A stretch of 64,000 bases of DNA from Incurvaria masculella (GCA_946894095.1 OX335642.1:23323021-23387020); one strand, 5' to 3'; shown: positions 32,250 to 44,763, counted from the stretch's first letter. The notes: generated by a model from the letters alone, not told the origin. Made by a program: numbers and translations.

Positions 32250-34725
32250 TATTGATTAAAAAATTAAAAAAAAGATTCCGACGAATTGATAACCTCCTCC
32301 TTTTTTGAAGTCGGTTAAAAATTTGTATAAATATGAAAAATAAACAGCACTGCGTTTTTTTATTCTATTGCCATGTATTGCATTAAAATTGGCTCCGTTT
32401 TCTTACCCATAGCACAATAATAATTTTCGTTTTCATAATATTTCTACCGAATTCCTTCTGAAACAGATTCTGATATTAGAGAGATTCATGATTTTTCTTC
32501 ATTTACATTTTCTTCTTTATCAGTCAACAAAAAAAAACTTATTTCCGAGTGGACGAAAATTGCTAGACAAACGTTTTATCCGAGCTGATTAAATATTAGA
32601 TAAGGTTATATAAAACACAATATGGTAACAAGTTCGGTGTTGCCCATGTTTGTATCGTGACGCCTGGAATCATTTATGGAAAGGCCTTGTAAAAATTCGT
32701 GAGTGTGGATGTACATTAAGTTTTAAGTGGAAAAAAAAAACAGTTCTCCATTTTGGTCTAGGCAATTCAAATAAGTAGATAGAATAAATCGTTTGCCGTC
32801 TCTATACCACATTTTAAACCTCAAATGTACTAATATGATTTGTGGCAGAGTCTTATGTTAGCTCAATTTGTAAAATAATGAAACGGATTGAGAATAGCGG
32901 GCTCGACTTACGCCCAGTTCCACCACCTCCAGCTACAAAAATACCAAAGTTATATTTCGGTTACACCTTATAAATTTGCAATGTAACCGAAAGTTAACTA
33001 TCGAATTTCAGGCAGCTGGAGTTGGTGAAAACAGGGGTTAGTGGTTTATTTTATGTTACTCATTCTATTTTAAGCGTTTTAAATATATATAAATTTATTT
33101 ATTTATTGGAAAAAACTAATAAAATTAAATATAAATAAATATGAAGTCCTTGTAACAACGTCTGCAGACATTTCCCCAGTAAGAATATATGATATATTTT
33201 TATATTTATTTATGTTTGCACTTAAAATTCGAGCAAAACGTACAACATAATGCCAGCGGCATTCTTTACCAGTCTACCTTCGGGTATCGTGAGTAGGAGT
33301 ACGAGTAGCAGTTATAGAGACAAATGAATTTACAAAATCAAACATAATTCCTACATAATACACAATATACCAACTACTTATATACATATAAATTTATATT
33401 AAAATATATATATATTAATTAAATAGACAATAAAATATGATACTTAACACAATAACTAAGGTTACAAGGTTTTGGTTTTTAGCCCAAACGTAAAAGAAAA
33501 TTCTCCATAAATTGCAAATACAACAACGCTTGATTTGTGATTAACATTTTTTTTATTTCTTAGTAATACGAAAATATGATATTGTTTTTTTTTAGATTGG
33601 TTACTACCATGTTACTACGGTTAAATAGATAAGGAACCCTTAAGTTGTAAAAGTGTGCTGTCTAGGTGATAGGGTTAAACCGAGGGTTAAACCAACAAGT
33701 CACACTATTCGAGCGTTATTACACTATTTTGAGATTAATTGCTGCGCAGCTAAAGTTTTCATTACGTCGCTCACTGTCGGCGCGTCGGGTAGTTCAAAAA
33801 CAGTCGCCGCCCGTTGTCACGCACTGCCGCGCCGCCTACAACTTTCAAAGTCGAATGATGTAATTTTAATTTATAAGGTGTCTACAATTAGATTTTCATT
33901 GACAAAATTTGGACCGACGGTAAAAATGTGCAAAAAACAAACTTACCCAATCTTAACTCGAACCCAAGACAGGAAGAATTCTTGACACGGAAACGCCAAG
34001 TCGTTGCTTTCGCCATCTTCTAGACAATAAATTCCTCAAGAGTGTCTGGAGCGAGCGACTAGTAAATCAATTTGAGTCCAGCGAGCTGGCAGCGGCGCCA
34101 GGGGATACGGATGTTAGGTTGAAAGCTAGCAAATATGAAATCGACAAAATTACTCGTCCACTTTTTTTCTTGTTAAAACATAAATTATCCTGTACCTCAT
34201 GAAATGTAGAATTTTATCCGTGTCAACTCTATTTTTACGGTAGCGAATTGAGTATGATCCCATCAAATACATATAGTGTTTAGTGTTAATAGCGCTACAA
34301 GCACTAACATCACGTTTGGTTGTTAGGGGATGGAAATGTCGAATAAATTAAAAATGAAACTAAATATTCTTAATTTCTCTGCATGCCCCTTAATATTGCG
34401 CTAAAATTAGTTTATATTATAGTTATCAATGTGTTATAATTTAAAATGCCATATACTTATCGAAGTACTGACTTTAAATATTAAGGACTTACTTGATCAT
34501 GACATGGAGATATATATCAGTTGGATTTCGAGTGATTAAATTTATAAAAATGATATTTCACCATTCAGGATTATTTATCTCACCATAAAATAAATTTGAA
34601 TAAAAATAACATTAATTTGATAACAATATAAAAAGTCATTTCAAATAATATCTTTAAATTTGAATATTAATAATTTATTTTGTATTATTATTTGTAAAAT
34701 TTTGATTACACACAAAACGATACTT
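32250..34725. other. Wnt5 intron 1, middle
   Basis: AT-rich. A retroelement end, cgacgaattgataacctcctc...gaagtcggttaaaa, is at 32275-32320. The frame at 33653-33985 shows no protein-like motif. No enhancer can be judged by eye. Confidence 0.45.
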
Positions 34726-34730
34726 ACACA

Positions 34731-35191
34731 TACACACGGTGTTAATTTTTTTCGCGACATTACTATATGAATACCGATTATTTAACTATTTGGTATAGTG
34801 ATCATTTTGTGCTATTTAAAAATTTAATCTAAAATAGTAAAAAAAAATTGCAGATTTAATCCAAACTTTTACCTCAGCGACAATTTCCCTTTGGAATGGT
34901 GTAAGCACGGTATTTGTACGCGCCACTGCCAAGGTCACGCGTTTGCTGTCTCGCAGCTGACTTTTACTTGACGCCAATTTTATATTTATTTTAAAAAATG
35001 TCCTACTTAAGAACTTTTTGTTAATGCAGAGCGATTCCTATTACGAAATACTATGTTTTCATACTAGTATTAGAAATCGAAAATTTTAAAACAAAAGCTC
35101 AAAACAAGAAAAATCTTTCTTTTTCGGAATCAGTATGCCACCCAAAATAACCCCCTTTCGAGAATGTCGCCAACTTGCTTAACACCGTGTA
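34731..35191. mobile_element. Possible MITE, TIR acacggtgttaa
   Basis: acacggtgttaa near 34735 and ttaacaccgtgt ending at 35190 are exact inverted repeats. A weaker match extends inward (cgcgacatta / gaatgtcgcc). The 460-bp AT-rich interior has no coding capacity. The ends are moderately supported. Confidence 0.5.
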
Positions 35192-35194
35192 TAA

Positions 35195-36069
35195 TCCTAC
35201 AAAATATACATAGTTTTCGCTGCCCCTAAGAAATATATGAATTCCATAGGGGTCGTCGGCTTGAGAGGAGTATGTGAAAAATTATAAACGGGCGCATACA
35301 AGAATATAAAATATTTAATACTGTAATGACATTAAGGTTTTCTTCTTTAGACTGTTTCAACACCTAGCGAGATGAACGTAGAAGGCAGTCGATGTATCGT
35401 CCGTAATTCCAGCCCGTAGCCCGTAGGAATGTAGGACGTCTTCAGTGACGTGCTGAAAAGCCGCTGAAAGATTTAAGAGCACCTCCGCACTTCAAGTCGG
35501 ACAGCCTGAAATTTAATCGTGTGAAGAAACGGGAGCGTTTTACAGTTTCAGCATTTGGAGCTGCATTTCAGGGTGCAGTATTCAGTGGGTGAAATGTAAC
35601 CACGGATTATACAAATGATGCAATTCCATTGAAAATTCACAGCGTAATATCGAATTGATAGTGGATATTCTCGTGGTAAGACCATGGCATCTTATAGGCT
35701 TATATTAGATTTTATAAGATTATATATTCATAAGGAAATATAATATTTGGGATTAGTGAGTAAATTAGAGATTATTGAACCTAGCAACATGCCCATTGCA
35801 GTACTGCAAAGAGTTATTGAAGGAACCGCCCACATTGAGTGTCACTCACCTATATCTGAACAATAGGTTGTCCCCGCAGCCGCCATACACCCAGAGGTTA
35901 TTCTCTCTTTGCCCACACGCAATTTGGGGCATATAAATATAATTTGGGGAACATTCAGTACTTTTACTTTTTCAGTTTCAAACTAAGTACAAAAAAAATC
36001 TTTTGCCGAACATTTGTTTTTGTTTTGTGTGTGTACTAAATTATATAACATTGAAATGTGTGTCGGCAG
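35195..36069. other. Wnt5 intron 1, 3' part
   Basis: No feature recognised until the acceptor gtgtgtcggcag at 36058-36069. Confidence 0.5.
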
Positions 36070-36250
36070 CGTCACGTGAGACGGCGTTCACGCACGCGGT
36101 GACTGCGGCCGGCGTGTCGCTTGCGGTGTCGCGAGCGTGCCGCGACGGCCGCCTCGCCAGCTGCGGCTGCTCCCGCGCCGCGCGCCCGCGCCACCTGCAC
36201 GCAGACTGGGTGTGGGGCGGCTGCGGGGACAACCTGGAATACGGATACAG
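36070..36250 (+). CDS. Wnt5: Wnt5 exon with SRETAF and GGCGDN motifs (copy 1, the complete one)
   Basis: Acceptor ggcag before 36070, donor gtgagt at 36251. The split codon with the previous exon gives A, then [30 protein letters not shown] and [15 protein letters not shown], with the R codon split as AG/A. The order SRE(T/S)AF, CxCxxRA, WGGCGDN is diagnostic for Wnt proteins, and the sequence fits the Wnt5 subfamily. The intron phases are 1 at the start and 2 at the end. The 59 complete codons contain no break. It is much more GC-rich than its surroundings. Five shorter near-copies follow directly. Only this copy has the SRE residues, so it is probably the one used. Confidence 0.9.
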
Positions 36251-37372
36251 GTGAGTGACACTCCATGCGAGCCGTTCATTCAGTAACGTTCACGCATGCG
36301 GTGACTGCGGCCGGCGTGTCGCTTGCGGTGTCGCGAGCGTGCCGCGACGGCCGCCTCGCCAGCTGCGGCTGCTCCCGCGCCGCGCGCCCGCGCCACCTGC
36401 ACGCAGACTGGGTGTGGGGCGGCTGCGGGGACAACCTGGAATACGGATACAGGTGAGTGACACTCCATGCGAGCCGTTCATTCAGTAACGTTCACGCATG
36501 CGGTGACTGCGGCCGGCGTGTCGCTTGCGGTGTCGCGAGCGTGCCGCGACGGCCGCCTCGCCAGCTGCGGCTGCTCCCGCGCCGCGCGCCCGCGCCACCT
36601 GCACGCAGACTGGATGTGGGGCGGCTGCGGGGACAACCTGGAATACAGGTGAGTGACACTCCATGCGAGCCGTTCATTCAGTAACGTTCACGCATGCGGT
36701 GACTGCGGCCTGCGTGTCGCTTGCGGTGTCGCGAGCGTGCCGCGACGGCCGCCTCGCCAGCTGCGGCTGCTCCCGCGCCGCGCGCCCGCGCCACCTGCAC
36801 GCAGACTGGGTGTGGGGCGGCTGCGGGGACAACCTGGAATACGGATACAGGTGAGTGACACTCCATGCGAGCCGTTCATTCAGTAACGTTCACGCATGCG
36901 GTGACTGCGGCCGGCGTGTCGCTTGCGGTGTCGCGAGCGTGCCGCGACGGCCGCCTCGCCAGCTGCGGCTGCTCCCGCGCCGCGCGCCCGCGCCGCCTGC
37001 ACGCAGACTGGGTGTGGGGCGGCTGCGGGGACAACCTGGAATACGGATACAGGTGAGTGACACTCCATGCGAGCCGTTCATTCAGTAACGTTCACGCATG
37101 CGGTGACTGCGGCCGGCGTGTCGCTCGCGGTGTCGCGAGCGTGCCGCGACGGTCGCCTCGCCAGCTGCGGCTGCTCCCGCGCCGCGCGCCCGCGCCACCT
37201 GCACGCAGACTGGGTGTGGGGCGGCTGCGGGGACAACCTGGAGTACAGATACAGGTAAGTGACACTCCATGCGAGCCGTTCATTCAGTAACGTTCACGCA
37301 AACGCTGACTGCGGCCAGCGTGTCGCTAGCGTTGCGGAAGTGTACCGCGACGGCCGCCTCGCCAGCCGTCTT
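36251..37372 (+). repeat. Tandem array of five further Wnt5 exon copies plus a remnant
   Basis: The unit is 202 bp (196 bp in the third copy overall). It is made of the exon from its thr-phe-thr-his codons through the donor, plus 33 bp of intron ending ttcattcag. Copies end with donors after 36452, 36648, 36850, 37052 and 37254. Each could start after cag at 36284, 36486, 36682, 36884 and 37086. All five keep the phase-1 to phase-2 reading frame. Differences: copy 3 has V to M in DWVWGG and lacks GY before the final R; copy 4 has G to C; copy 5 has H to R; copy 6 has several silent changes and donor gtaagt. A seventh remnant (37288-37372) is frame-broken. Confidence 0.9.
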
Positions 37373-37379
37373 CCGTGAA

Positions 37380-39225
37380 GACCAGATCAGAAAAAAAAAT
37401 GTCTTTTTTTAAATAAACGAGCATGTTTTATTTAGTTCAATTCTGAATGAAAAGCTAAATTTTTACACGTTTGTATGAATGAAGTGTTCTAGAAAATTGT
37501 CGTTACAAACCTGGGGTATCTCAACAAGAACTCTATGATTGAATTTCAATTTTGTTTCAGTTTCATTCTTTTCTAGATAATATGGGTATTACGCACTCGG
37601 ATTCATCAACATTTTCTTAAGGTATAGAAATTAAAATGTTTTAATGATTTGCTTAGAAATCTGTATTAATTGTTGGAGAGTTAATGAAAGATTAACGTGG
37701 ATTCTAGAAAACCGGCAGGGTCTGGAAATTTTCAAGAAAAGTTCGAAAGGAAAAGCTCGCCCTAGTGTCTATATAAAATATTCACCAACTGGAAATTACT
37801 CTGTTGGCTAGTGTAAACTATAGAGTGAAATTTCGTAGCAAGATTTTGGAATGGAAGCCGCATTATTTAACTTATTTAAGTTACTACAAACAAGGCTTTT
37901 TATTGTATTTTAGTATGAACACATTACACAGTCTGGGAAATAAATTTAATACATATTGTGTTAAAATATGTGAAATTCAGTGAAAGTGCTAATATGTACT
38001 TTGAGGAGAAACAGTATACTTCCTTCATGACCTATGTTAAAAGTAAGGTATCAGAAAATAGTATAAAACAAACAGAGATAGTCAATTCCGACGTCTTCCG
38101 TCTCAAGAATTTTATAACATTTTTCTATAAATTATAAATTGATGATTTAAATCTCGGTAAAAAAAAGATTGAAGATAATAGGATGAAGATTTTCTCTTCT
38201 GAGATGTAAATATATCTTAACCATCACATGCTTTTCTTAAATGCATTGTTGCAATTGGCTTACTGGGAGCCAACTTGGTCTTAAATAAAGTTGAATTGAA
38301 AATATTGGCGTCACGAATGAACAGTTGATCAGAATTAAATTTGATGTTTAAGACACACTCCACAAAGACATTGTGGCAATATAAAGGTGGGTCAGGTCTT
38401 GAGACCTGCGGCGGCGCAGCTGTTCTCCTGTAGTCGTGATTCGGATATTGCTGTATTGTCTTTCGCGTGGGTAGCGCCATCTGTTTTAGTACATGCTGAC
38501 TGACCAACTAATATGCTTCTGTTTGTTGCAAGTGTTCGCATGTTGAAACGAGCAGCCATCGATATAACCTAATACGTCGATGCTAGCAGCTCTATGTAGA
38601 GAGCGCTACGGTCAACACAACATCTACAACGCTACAACATCTCCCTGATCTTTCCAGGTCTGATTAGAATATTTAAATGTAGCAGTATTTGTATAACCTC
38701 AATTTAATGAGTGACGGTAATATCGTATCCATTGAATACATAAAAATATCACATTCATAGAATTTATCAGATTTCCGTCAAATTGACGTCATTAAAGTCA
38801 TCAATGTTAAAGTCAAGTACGTAGTACCCTTAATCGAAAAGCACGTATGTAAATAACCGTATACGTTAAATAATAACCTAACCTAACTTATCGCGCTCTA
38901 TCAACTCTGTCATGTCCATAGTTTCCGCCTGTGACACCCACAAACGCACTATCCGGCTATATTTACTAGCCCATTAACTCTAATCACCTCGAACCCCTTC
39001 TGTCGCCCTGGCGACACTTTATTATTTTATTTAAATGTCCTCCCAATCCTTCCAATGCGACCTCCCCTCGCGCATGTACTCCTGGCAGCGGCGGGCACAA
39101 TTTATTGAAATCTAGTACTTAATGCCCAAAGAGGTAGGGCAAGAAAGGTTACGCACTCCTTGCCCGCAAAATGACGTAGTTAGTGAGATCTAATCTTGCA
39201 ATGATGTAAAGCCTAACCTATGGGG
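37380..39225. other. Wnt5 intron 2, 5' part
   Basis: AT-rich, no gene. At 38690-38760 there is similarity (tgacggtaatatcgtatcca) to the arm of the foldback at 18735. The frame at 38217-38507 has no recognisable motif. Confidence 0.45.
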
Positions 39226-39227
39226 CT

Positions 39228-39490
39228 GAGATAAATAGTCGTAACCATGGTGGGTAATTTCTTCACCTCCATGGTCTTTGGTAAGGACTTTTCACTTTTA
39301 ACACTACTTAGTATCCTTTGGTTAGTCTAAGGCTGAGACACATAGTCGCAACTGCAACTAACGCTAAGCGAAAGCAATGCTAACTATTGTTAAGTTACAT
39401 TTCGTCCATATAAAATGTGTCAAAGTTTGGTAAAAGTAACGTTAGAAAGTACTAGTTTTTATTAGTTTTAGTTTCATTTGCGACCAGCGA
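39228..39490. mobile_element. ggctgagataaat MITE family, copies
   Basis: ggggctgagataaatagtcg at 39223 and aaggctgagacacatagtcg at 39329 are two left ends. ttagttttagtttcatttgcgacc near 39462 is a right end. Related to the compact element at 5305. Confidence 0.5.
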
Positions 39491-39604
39491 TCACAAGTAT
39501 GGTCCAAAGATTGCAAAAAATGTTAAAAAATGTATGGTGAGGAAGACCTCACCATACATTTTTGATCTCGCTTTTGATGCATAACATGTTTAGACATATT
39601 TTTT

Positions 39605-40169
39605 GAAGTGAAAACTTCTTTAGCGGCGCTGAGCACTTTTTGTTGGATGGGTAAAAACTTCCAAACTCGCGTCAGGGTCACGTGATGCTGATCGAAAAAG
39701 CGTAAGATTGAAGTGAAAACTTCTTTAGCGGCGCTGAGCACTTTTTGTTGGATGGGTAAAAACTTCCAAACTCGCGTCAGGGTCACGTGATGCTGATCGA
39801 AAAAGCGTAAGATTGAAGTGAAAACTTCTTTAGCGGCGCTGAGCACTTTTTGTTGGATGGGTAAAAACTTCCAAACTCGCGTCAGGGTCACGTGATGCTG
39901 ATCGAAAAAGCGTAAGATTGAAGTGAAAACTTCTTTAGCGGCGCTGAGCACTTTTTGTTGGATGGGTAAAAACTTCCAAACTCGCGTCAGGGTCACGTGA
40001 TGCTGATCGAAAAAGCGTAAGATTGAAGTGAAAACTTCTTTAGCGGCGCTGAGCACTTTTTGTTGGATGGGTAAAAACTTCCAAACTCGCGTCCGGGTCA
40101 CGTGATGCTGATCGAAAAAGCGTAAGATTGAAGTGAAAACTTCTTTAGCGGCGCTGAGCACTTTTTGTT
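39605..40169. repeat. 105-bp tandem repeat, 5.4 copies
   Basis: Units start at 39605, 39710, 39815, 39920, 40025 and 40130 (partial). They are almost identical; one cag to ccg-type change lies near 40094. Each unit contains gaagtgaaaacttctttagc, ggcgctgagcac and gtcacgtgatgctgatc. The length is a multiple of three, and the minus strand is open throughout, reading a 35-residue unit with SAAKEVFTSILRFFDQHHV and TRVWKFLPI. The right end joins a Helitron fragment exactly at 40169/40170. Confidence 0.92.
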
Positions 40170-40425
40170 CCGCACCCGCCCCCGTCGGACCGCCCGCCCC
40201 GCCCCCGGCCCCGCTCCCGCTACCGCCCCCGGCCCCGCTCCCCTTGGTGTGAAGTAGCGCTACTGGCATCGTTTTCGCAGCCCCGTGAAAGTTCTTTAGC
40301 CCATGGGCACAATATCTTTATAAATTGTAGCCTATGTGTTATTCTGATGTATAAGCTATATTATTGTAAAGTTTCATTAGAATCCATTCAGTAGTTTTTA
40401 CGTGAAAGAGTAACAAACATCCATC
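40170..40425 (-). mobile_element. Helitron fragment (5' half), Lep1-like family
   Basis: Reverse complement of the sequence at 48230-48470: GC-rich cccccggccccgctcc, tgaagtagcgctactggcat, cccatgggcacaatatc, atgtataagctatattattg, and ctttcacgtaaaa in inverted form, ending at acaaacatccatc. The (GGAT)n and both termini are lost. Confidence 0.8.
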
Positions 40426-40429
40426 GATT

Positions 40430-40905
40430 CGAATCAAAACTGTTTGTTTCTTGCTTCAGCTATCAAAAACCGATTGTATCAGTTTTAGAAATTTGCGATG
40501 ATGATTCTGGTAATAACGATGGTGAAAAAGTCGTCGAAATTATGGATGAAAGTTGATTTTTCTAAGAGATAAAAATTAATGTAATATATAAATAAATAAC
40601 GATATAATATTATGAATAATAACATGTAAATTGTCATATTTGTGTACGATAGCGCAATAAATAAACATTGTATTCTACCTCATAAATGATAGTATTTTTG
40701 TACTTATAATTAAACACAACGTTAATACTAAAGTTTTCACTTCTGCCGGCACTCCCGGAGTGCTACCGGTGTTTTTTTTTAGTTTGACAACAAAATGTTT
40801 CTTTTTTTGGTCTCATTATGCCAAAAAATACCTAGTTAAGGAAGTACAAATTCCCTTAACTAGGTAGATGGCGCCACAGTCGTTCGTTGCTAAAGTTAGT
40901 TTCCC
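40430..40905. other. Wnt5 intron 2, nothing recognised
   Basis: AT-rich. acttctgccggcactcccgg at 40740 resembles common moth repeat sequence but no element could be delimited. Confidence 0.35.
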
Positions 40906-40907
40906 GA

Positions 40908-41035
40908 AATAATGAGGTGCCATGCCAGGACCTTCCATCCATTATGGCTCGGCTTCATTTAACTGGATTAAAAATACGGACATTCTTTCATTACCGCTGC
41001 GACCACCTCTGATACAATACGACGGGCGGGCATCA
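40908..41035 (-). mobile_element. 5S-like SINE fragment, antisense
   Basis: gaggtgccatgccaggacctt, ggctcggcttcatttaactgg and cgacgggcgggc in family order; short and diverged. Confidence 0.55.
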
Positions 41036-41135
41036 TTTCTCTCATAATCAATCTCAAAAGAAATCCTCCATCACACCTCTTTCGAATGTACCATCGACTC
41101 AGACTCAATTGACGTTAAATTAAGACTAGGGGGTT

Positions 41136-41818
41136 ACCATGGTAAATTAACTCGCTGGGTGAACCAAAAAGTGATAGATTAAATCCGACCTTTAGTTGCA
41201 TTTCGTACCATGGTAACTGTCAAGCGATTTTTATTGGGTCAAGTAAACTGAAATGTATCAGGTAGCATGGTAGAAAATGCAACTTAAAGTCCGATTTAAT
41301 CACTCACTTATCAGAGCCTCTATTACGAGTTACAAATCACTCATCGATGCTGCAGGCTTACATTATTGATTAGAGCAGGCATTTGAAGGATACACTAAAA
41401 AGTCCGTCCACGGATTTTTATGTTTGTGGCAGATACATATTTTCCTTCTCACATTCTCATAAGACAACACACCCACACAAATAAATCCTACCGACATGAT
41501 AATACTGTGCATTACCTTATTATTCGTGGGCATTTTTTTATTTTTGTTTTTTGTTAATTTGCTTTAATTTATAAATTATTTTATTTTTGTCACAATCTGT
41601 AATATTTTTTGTTTTACATAGAGAAATCTATAATTGGCTTTATTTTTAGTTTAATTTGTATGTACAACTTTTTCTTTTATGCTGTTGATTTCTTCAATAG
41701 AATAAATAAAACCTAATTTTCATATTTCTAAAAAAAAAAAAAAATACGTGCACGGGCGATTTTGTGTATCCTTCAAATGCCTGCTCTGTTCAGCGGGTTA
41801 GTTTACTATGGTAGCCCC
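41136..41818. mobile_element. MITE, TIR gggggttaccatggtaaatt, with a second element nested in it
   Basis: Left end gggggttaccatggtaaatt with aactcgctggg; right end cagcgggttagtttactatgg then tagccccc. The inserted element at 41372-41787 separates the halves. Related elements are at 24590, 31496 and 44764. Confidence 0.7.
41372..41787. mobile_element. Nested MITE, TIR agagcaggcatttgaaggat
   Basis: The 24-bp ends starting agagcaggcatttgaaggat and ending atccttcaaatgcctgctct are exact inverted repeats. The interior is AT-rich with no coding capacity. It is inserted into the element at 41136-41818, so it is the younger of the two. Confidence 0.82.
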
Positions 41819-41819
41819 C

Positions 41820-43455
41820 ATATAATTCATATATAACGCAAACTGGACACTCCACCAAAGCCAGTAACGCGAGATAAAATGTTTATTATCTTGATTCATA
41901 GTTTTTCCTAAATTCAGAGGTTTATTTTTTTACTCGGCGCAATATTCTAAAGGCTGTGTCACAGAATGTGGCTTTGTATCATCAACGTTGTGTAGTAAGA
42001 TGTTGCCCACGTTATGATGTTGTGTTGTATGTTTCACATCTCACGCCATCTTAGCCATCCGAAACCAATTCCGTTCCGCGTAGCCACGTTTTAATGATAA
42101 TACATACACTGACTCCTGATGTTTTTTGAGTTCCAATGACACAAAAGAATTGCACCGGACGCCATTTATCGCAACTAGTATTCGATGTTTTTTGAAAATT
42201 ATCACAAATTTTGGCTATATGGTACACCGTTGGAAAGCTAGCAAACTTAAAAAAAACGAAGTTCTCAATAAATGTCAATTGTTTTTAAAAAATAATTATA
42301 ATTCTGTTATATTTTGACTCGTCCTCGCGACTTTGGAAGGTCATAAATCCTTTTCATGGTACAAACTTGATCAAATGATATTTGGATGAGATTCTGGAAC
42401 AAGGAAAAATCGTTAATTATTTCGTGCTGATATTATTAGAAACAAAAAAATTAAATGTTTTTTTAAGCCTGGATTTCGGTAATTTCCAAAAATAAAAAAA
42501 AAATCGTATGATACAAGTCATCCGGTGAAAGGTATACCTTTCAAATGACCCCACTTACCCACAAAAAACATGTTTTAGTCCATGTGCACACCTGTATAGT
42601 TATAGATAGACAATAGATAAATGCACAGATTAAGTAAATAAGAGGATAAATGGATGCTTATCAAAGAATCTCATGATACGTTCATCGTTCTTGAACCTAC
42701 AGGCTCGTTGACTTTATTATCTCCAAAGTTGGAAAATATAAATATAAGTTTCATATAGTTTTAAAGATTGATTGTGTAGTTATAATTTGAAGAAAAAACT
42801 GAAGTTTGGTGAATCGATTTATCAAATCTGGCAAATACACAAAACCGTTCATGCAACAAGTTTGAGCCATAAATAAGAGCATCAAATATTTCCCGTTGTA
42901 GGATTCAAATATAGCTAGACTATCAATATTTAATATGGTATATGTATTTTTCATCTTTTTTAATTTCAAAATAAGTTATGTTATTTTTAAAATAATAAAA
43001 TGTGGTTAAACTTAAGCCCTCAAAGATTTTAATTCAATCAGCTGTTATCACCAATGCTGTCTGAGACACCTATAAGTTACCACCACCAGCTTTATGAACA
43101 TTTAACAGGTAACCTCACGTAACTGTGGGTTTAATTCCAAACCTGAAAATCGTTTCAAGTACTGAAATCACCTGCGGCCCGCCACACCTGCGCTACCAGG
43201 GCGGCAGGCTCGGGCAGGAGAAAATGTTCACCTGAGTTTGGCTCGCCCCACCTGTCGCTTTCTACCCGCATTTCCCCTAAACGTACCTTGGAAAAGTTAA
43301 AATCTTCAGTATTGACAAAGTAAAAAGTACCTTATCTTCGGCACGATAAGAGAAAAATTACGGTGATTTAATTATGGAACAGATATTTACTTAGGTTCGT
43401 TTGTAATGGTATTCGATGGGTAGATCTCATTATATTTTAATGTAGTTCGTAATTT
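41820..43455. other. Wnt5 intron 2, nothing recognised
   Basis: No gene or element delimited. The CACCTG-rich GC island at 43160-43270 (cacctgcggcccgccacacc and similar) stands out but has no open frame of note. Confidence 0.4.
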
Positions 43456-43459
43456 AAAC

Positions 43460-43610
43460 TATCCGTGTTTTCTATCCAGCTCAGTGTAGCCTTGTTCATA
43501 AAGGGAATGTAGTGGCATGGCACCTGATTCTTTCGGGAATGCAAAATTTTAAATTAATATCATGACGGCGGGGGTGTAACCATTTTTATTAATGTCCAGT
43601 TTACATAAAA
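43460..43610 (+). mobile_element. 5S-like SINE, 3' end fragment
   Basis: ccgtgttttctatccagctc, agtgtagccttgttcataaa, gtggcatggcacctgatt and a final aatgtccagtttacat match the tail of the copy at 56540-56685. Confidence 0.65.
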
Positions 43611-43614
43611 TAAT

Positions 43615-44760
43615 ATATCTATGAATGTGCCAAGGGACTAAAGGTGTTCGGACCAACCAAAGTATACTGTGTCTACGGACGCCAACAGGTACGGGGGACT
43701 GCATTCCTATATCTGGCAACAGTATTCTATCACCGGCCTAATCCATGATCTGAACAGAAGTATTTGTGCCGGTGGTGCGAAGAATATTCTGCAATTGTAT
43801 AGGATCCCCTAATTTAGCTTTAGTGTGATTCAAATTGTTAATAATTCAGTTTTGATATTAAAAGCAGCGCTTAATTTGTGAAACCATGTTTCATTATTCT
43901 TTTAAATAACTACTCCTTATTTTGGAATTTAAAAAATTTCGAACATCCATTGCTGATCTAGCTATATTTGAAGCTTATCTGGTAAATATCTGACGCTTAT
44001 ATTCTACGTTGAAACTATTTATGTAAAAAAAATATGAATATTTTTCTAATTTCAGAACACAAAACACCAGCACAAAACTTGCAGTCTTATCTTCAAGTTA
44101 TATCTAGACCATCAATCTACATTTTCAGTTGTTTGATTATCGAAATTCGTTGTAGTTATTTTTAAATATAAATAAATGTTGTTTTACTTACGTCTTTATC
44201 AAACTCAACGTAATCGGATCTTATCAGGCTCTTAAATCTACTTTTAAACATACTTTTGAAGGTAAGCTTCTTTTCTAGCGGGTCTAAATTTTTCAAGCAT
44301 TACAGAAAGTTAAGATCCCTCGATTGATATAAGGTGTTTTTTAAAGGAGATCATACCCGCATCATCGCTATCCGCAATAGTTATCTCTTGGTTGATAAAC
44401 AATGTTAACAATGTATGTCTATCTACACACGATAAACAAGACGTTTAAATTCTATCGCGCGTGGCCTAAAAGGAAATAGCTTTTTTATTTAAAGCCTTCA
44501 AAATTCAAAGAAATCTCTATCAATAATTGAATGTTTCGCCGGAAACGGGCCTTAACTCCACCTGGGTGGGGGCGCAAATACGGCTGGGGACTTCCGCGTA
44601 AAGGTGTACGCGTAAACTGCTGCACAGTTATGCGCTCCTGGTTCGGCAGGTAAAGGGCGCGGCAGGTGAACTCACCTGTCCTGAAATCGCTGAAAGGTAA
44701 ACCCTCGTTACGAAAAAACCTCCCGTAAGTCGATTGAGCATGTGCACCTTGCTTCACTTC
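43615..44760. other. Wnt5 intron 2, nothing recognised
   Basis: AT-rich with no supported gene. The minus-strand frame at 44485-44886 runs into a MITE and has no family motif. Confidence 0.4.
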
Positions 44761-44763
44761 AGG

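Noticed and set aside
36041..37290. Many overlapping 60-80 codon frames on both strands over the exon array
   Set aside because: They are shadows of the GC-rich Wnt5 exon copies in other frames; only the frame with SRETAF and GGCGDN is meaningful.
39523..40269. 248-codon minus-strand frame as a repeat protein gene
   Set aside because: It is open because the tandem unit is 105 bp, and its start lies inside a Helitron fragment. No signal, domain or promoter was seen, so it was kept only as a finding about the repeat.
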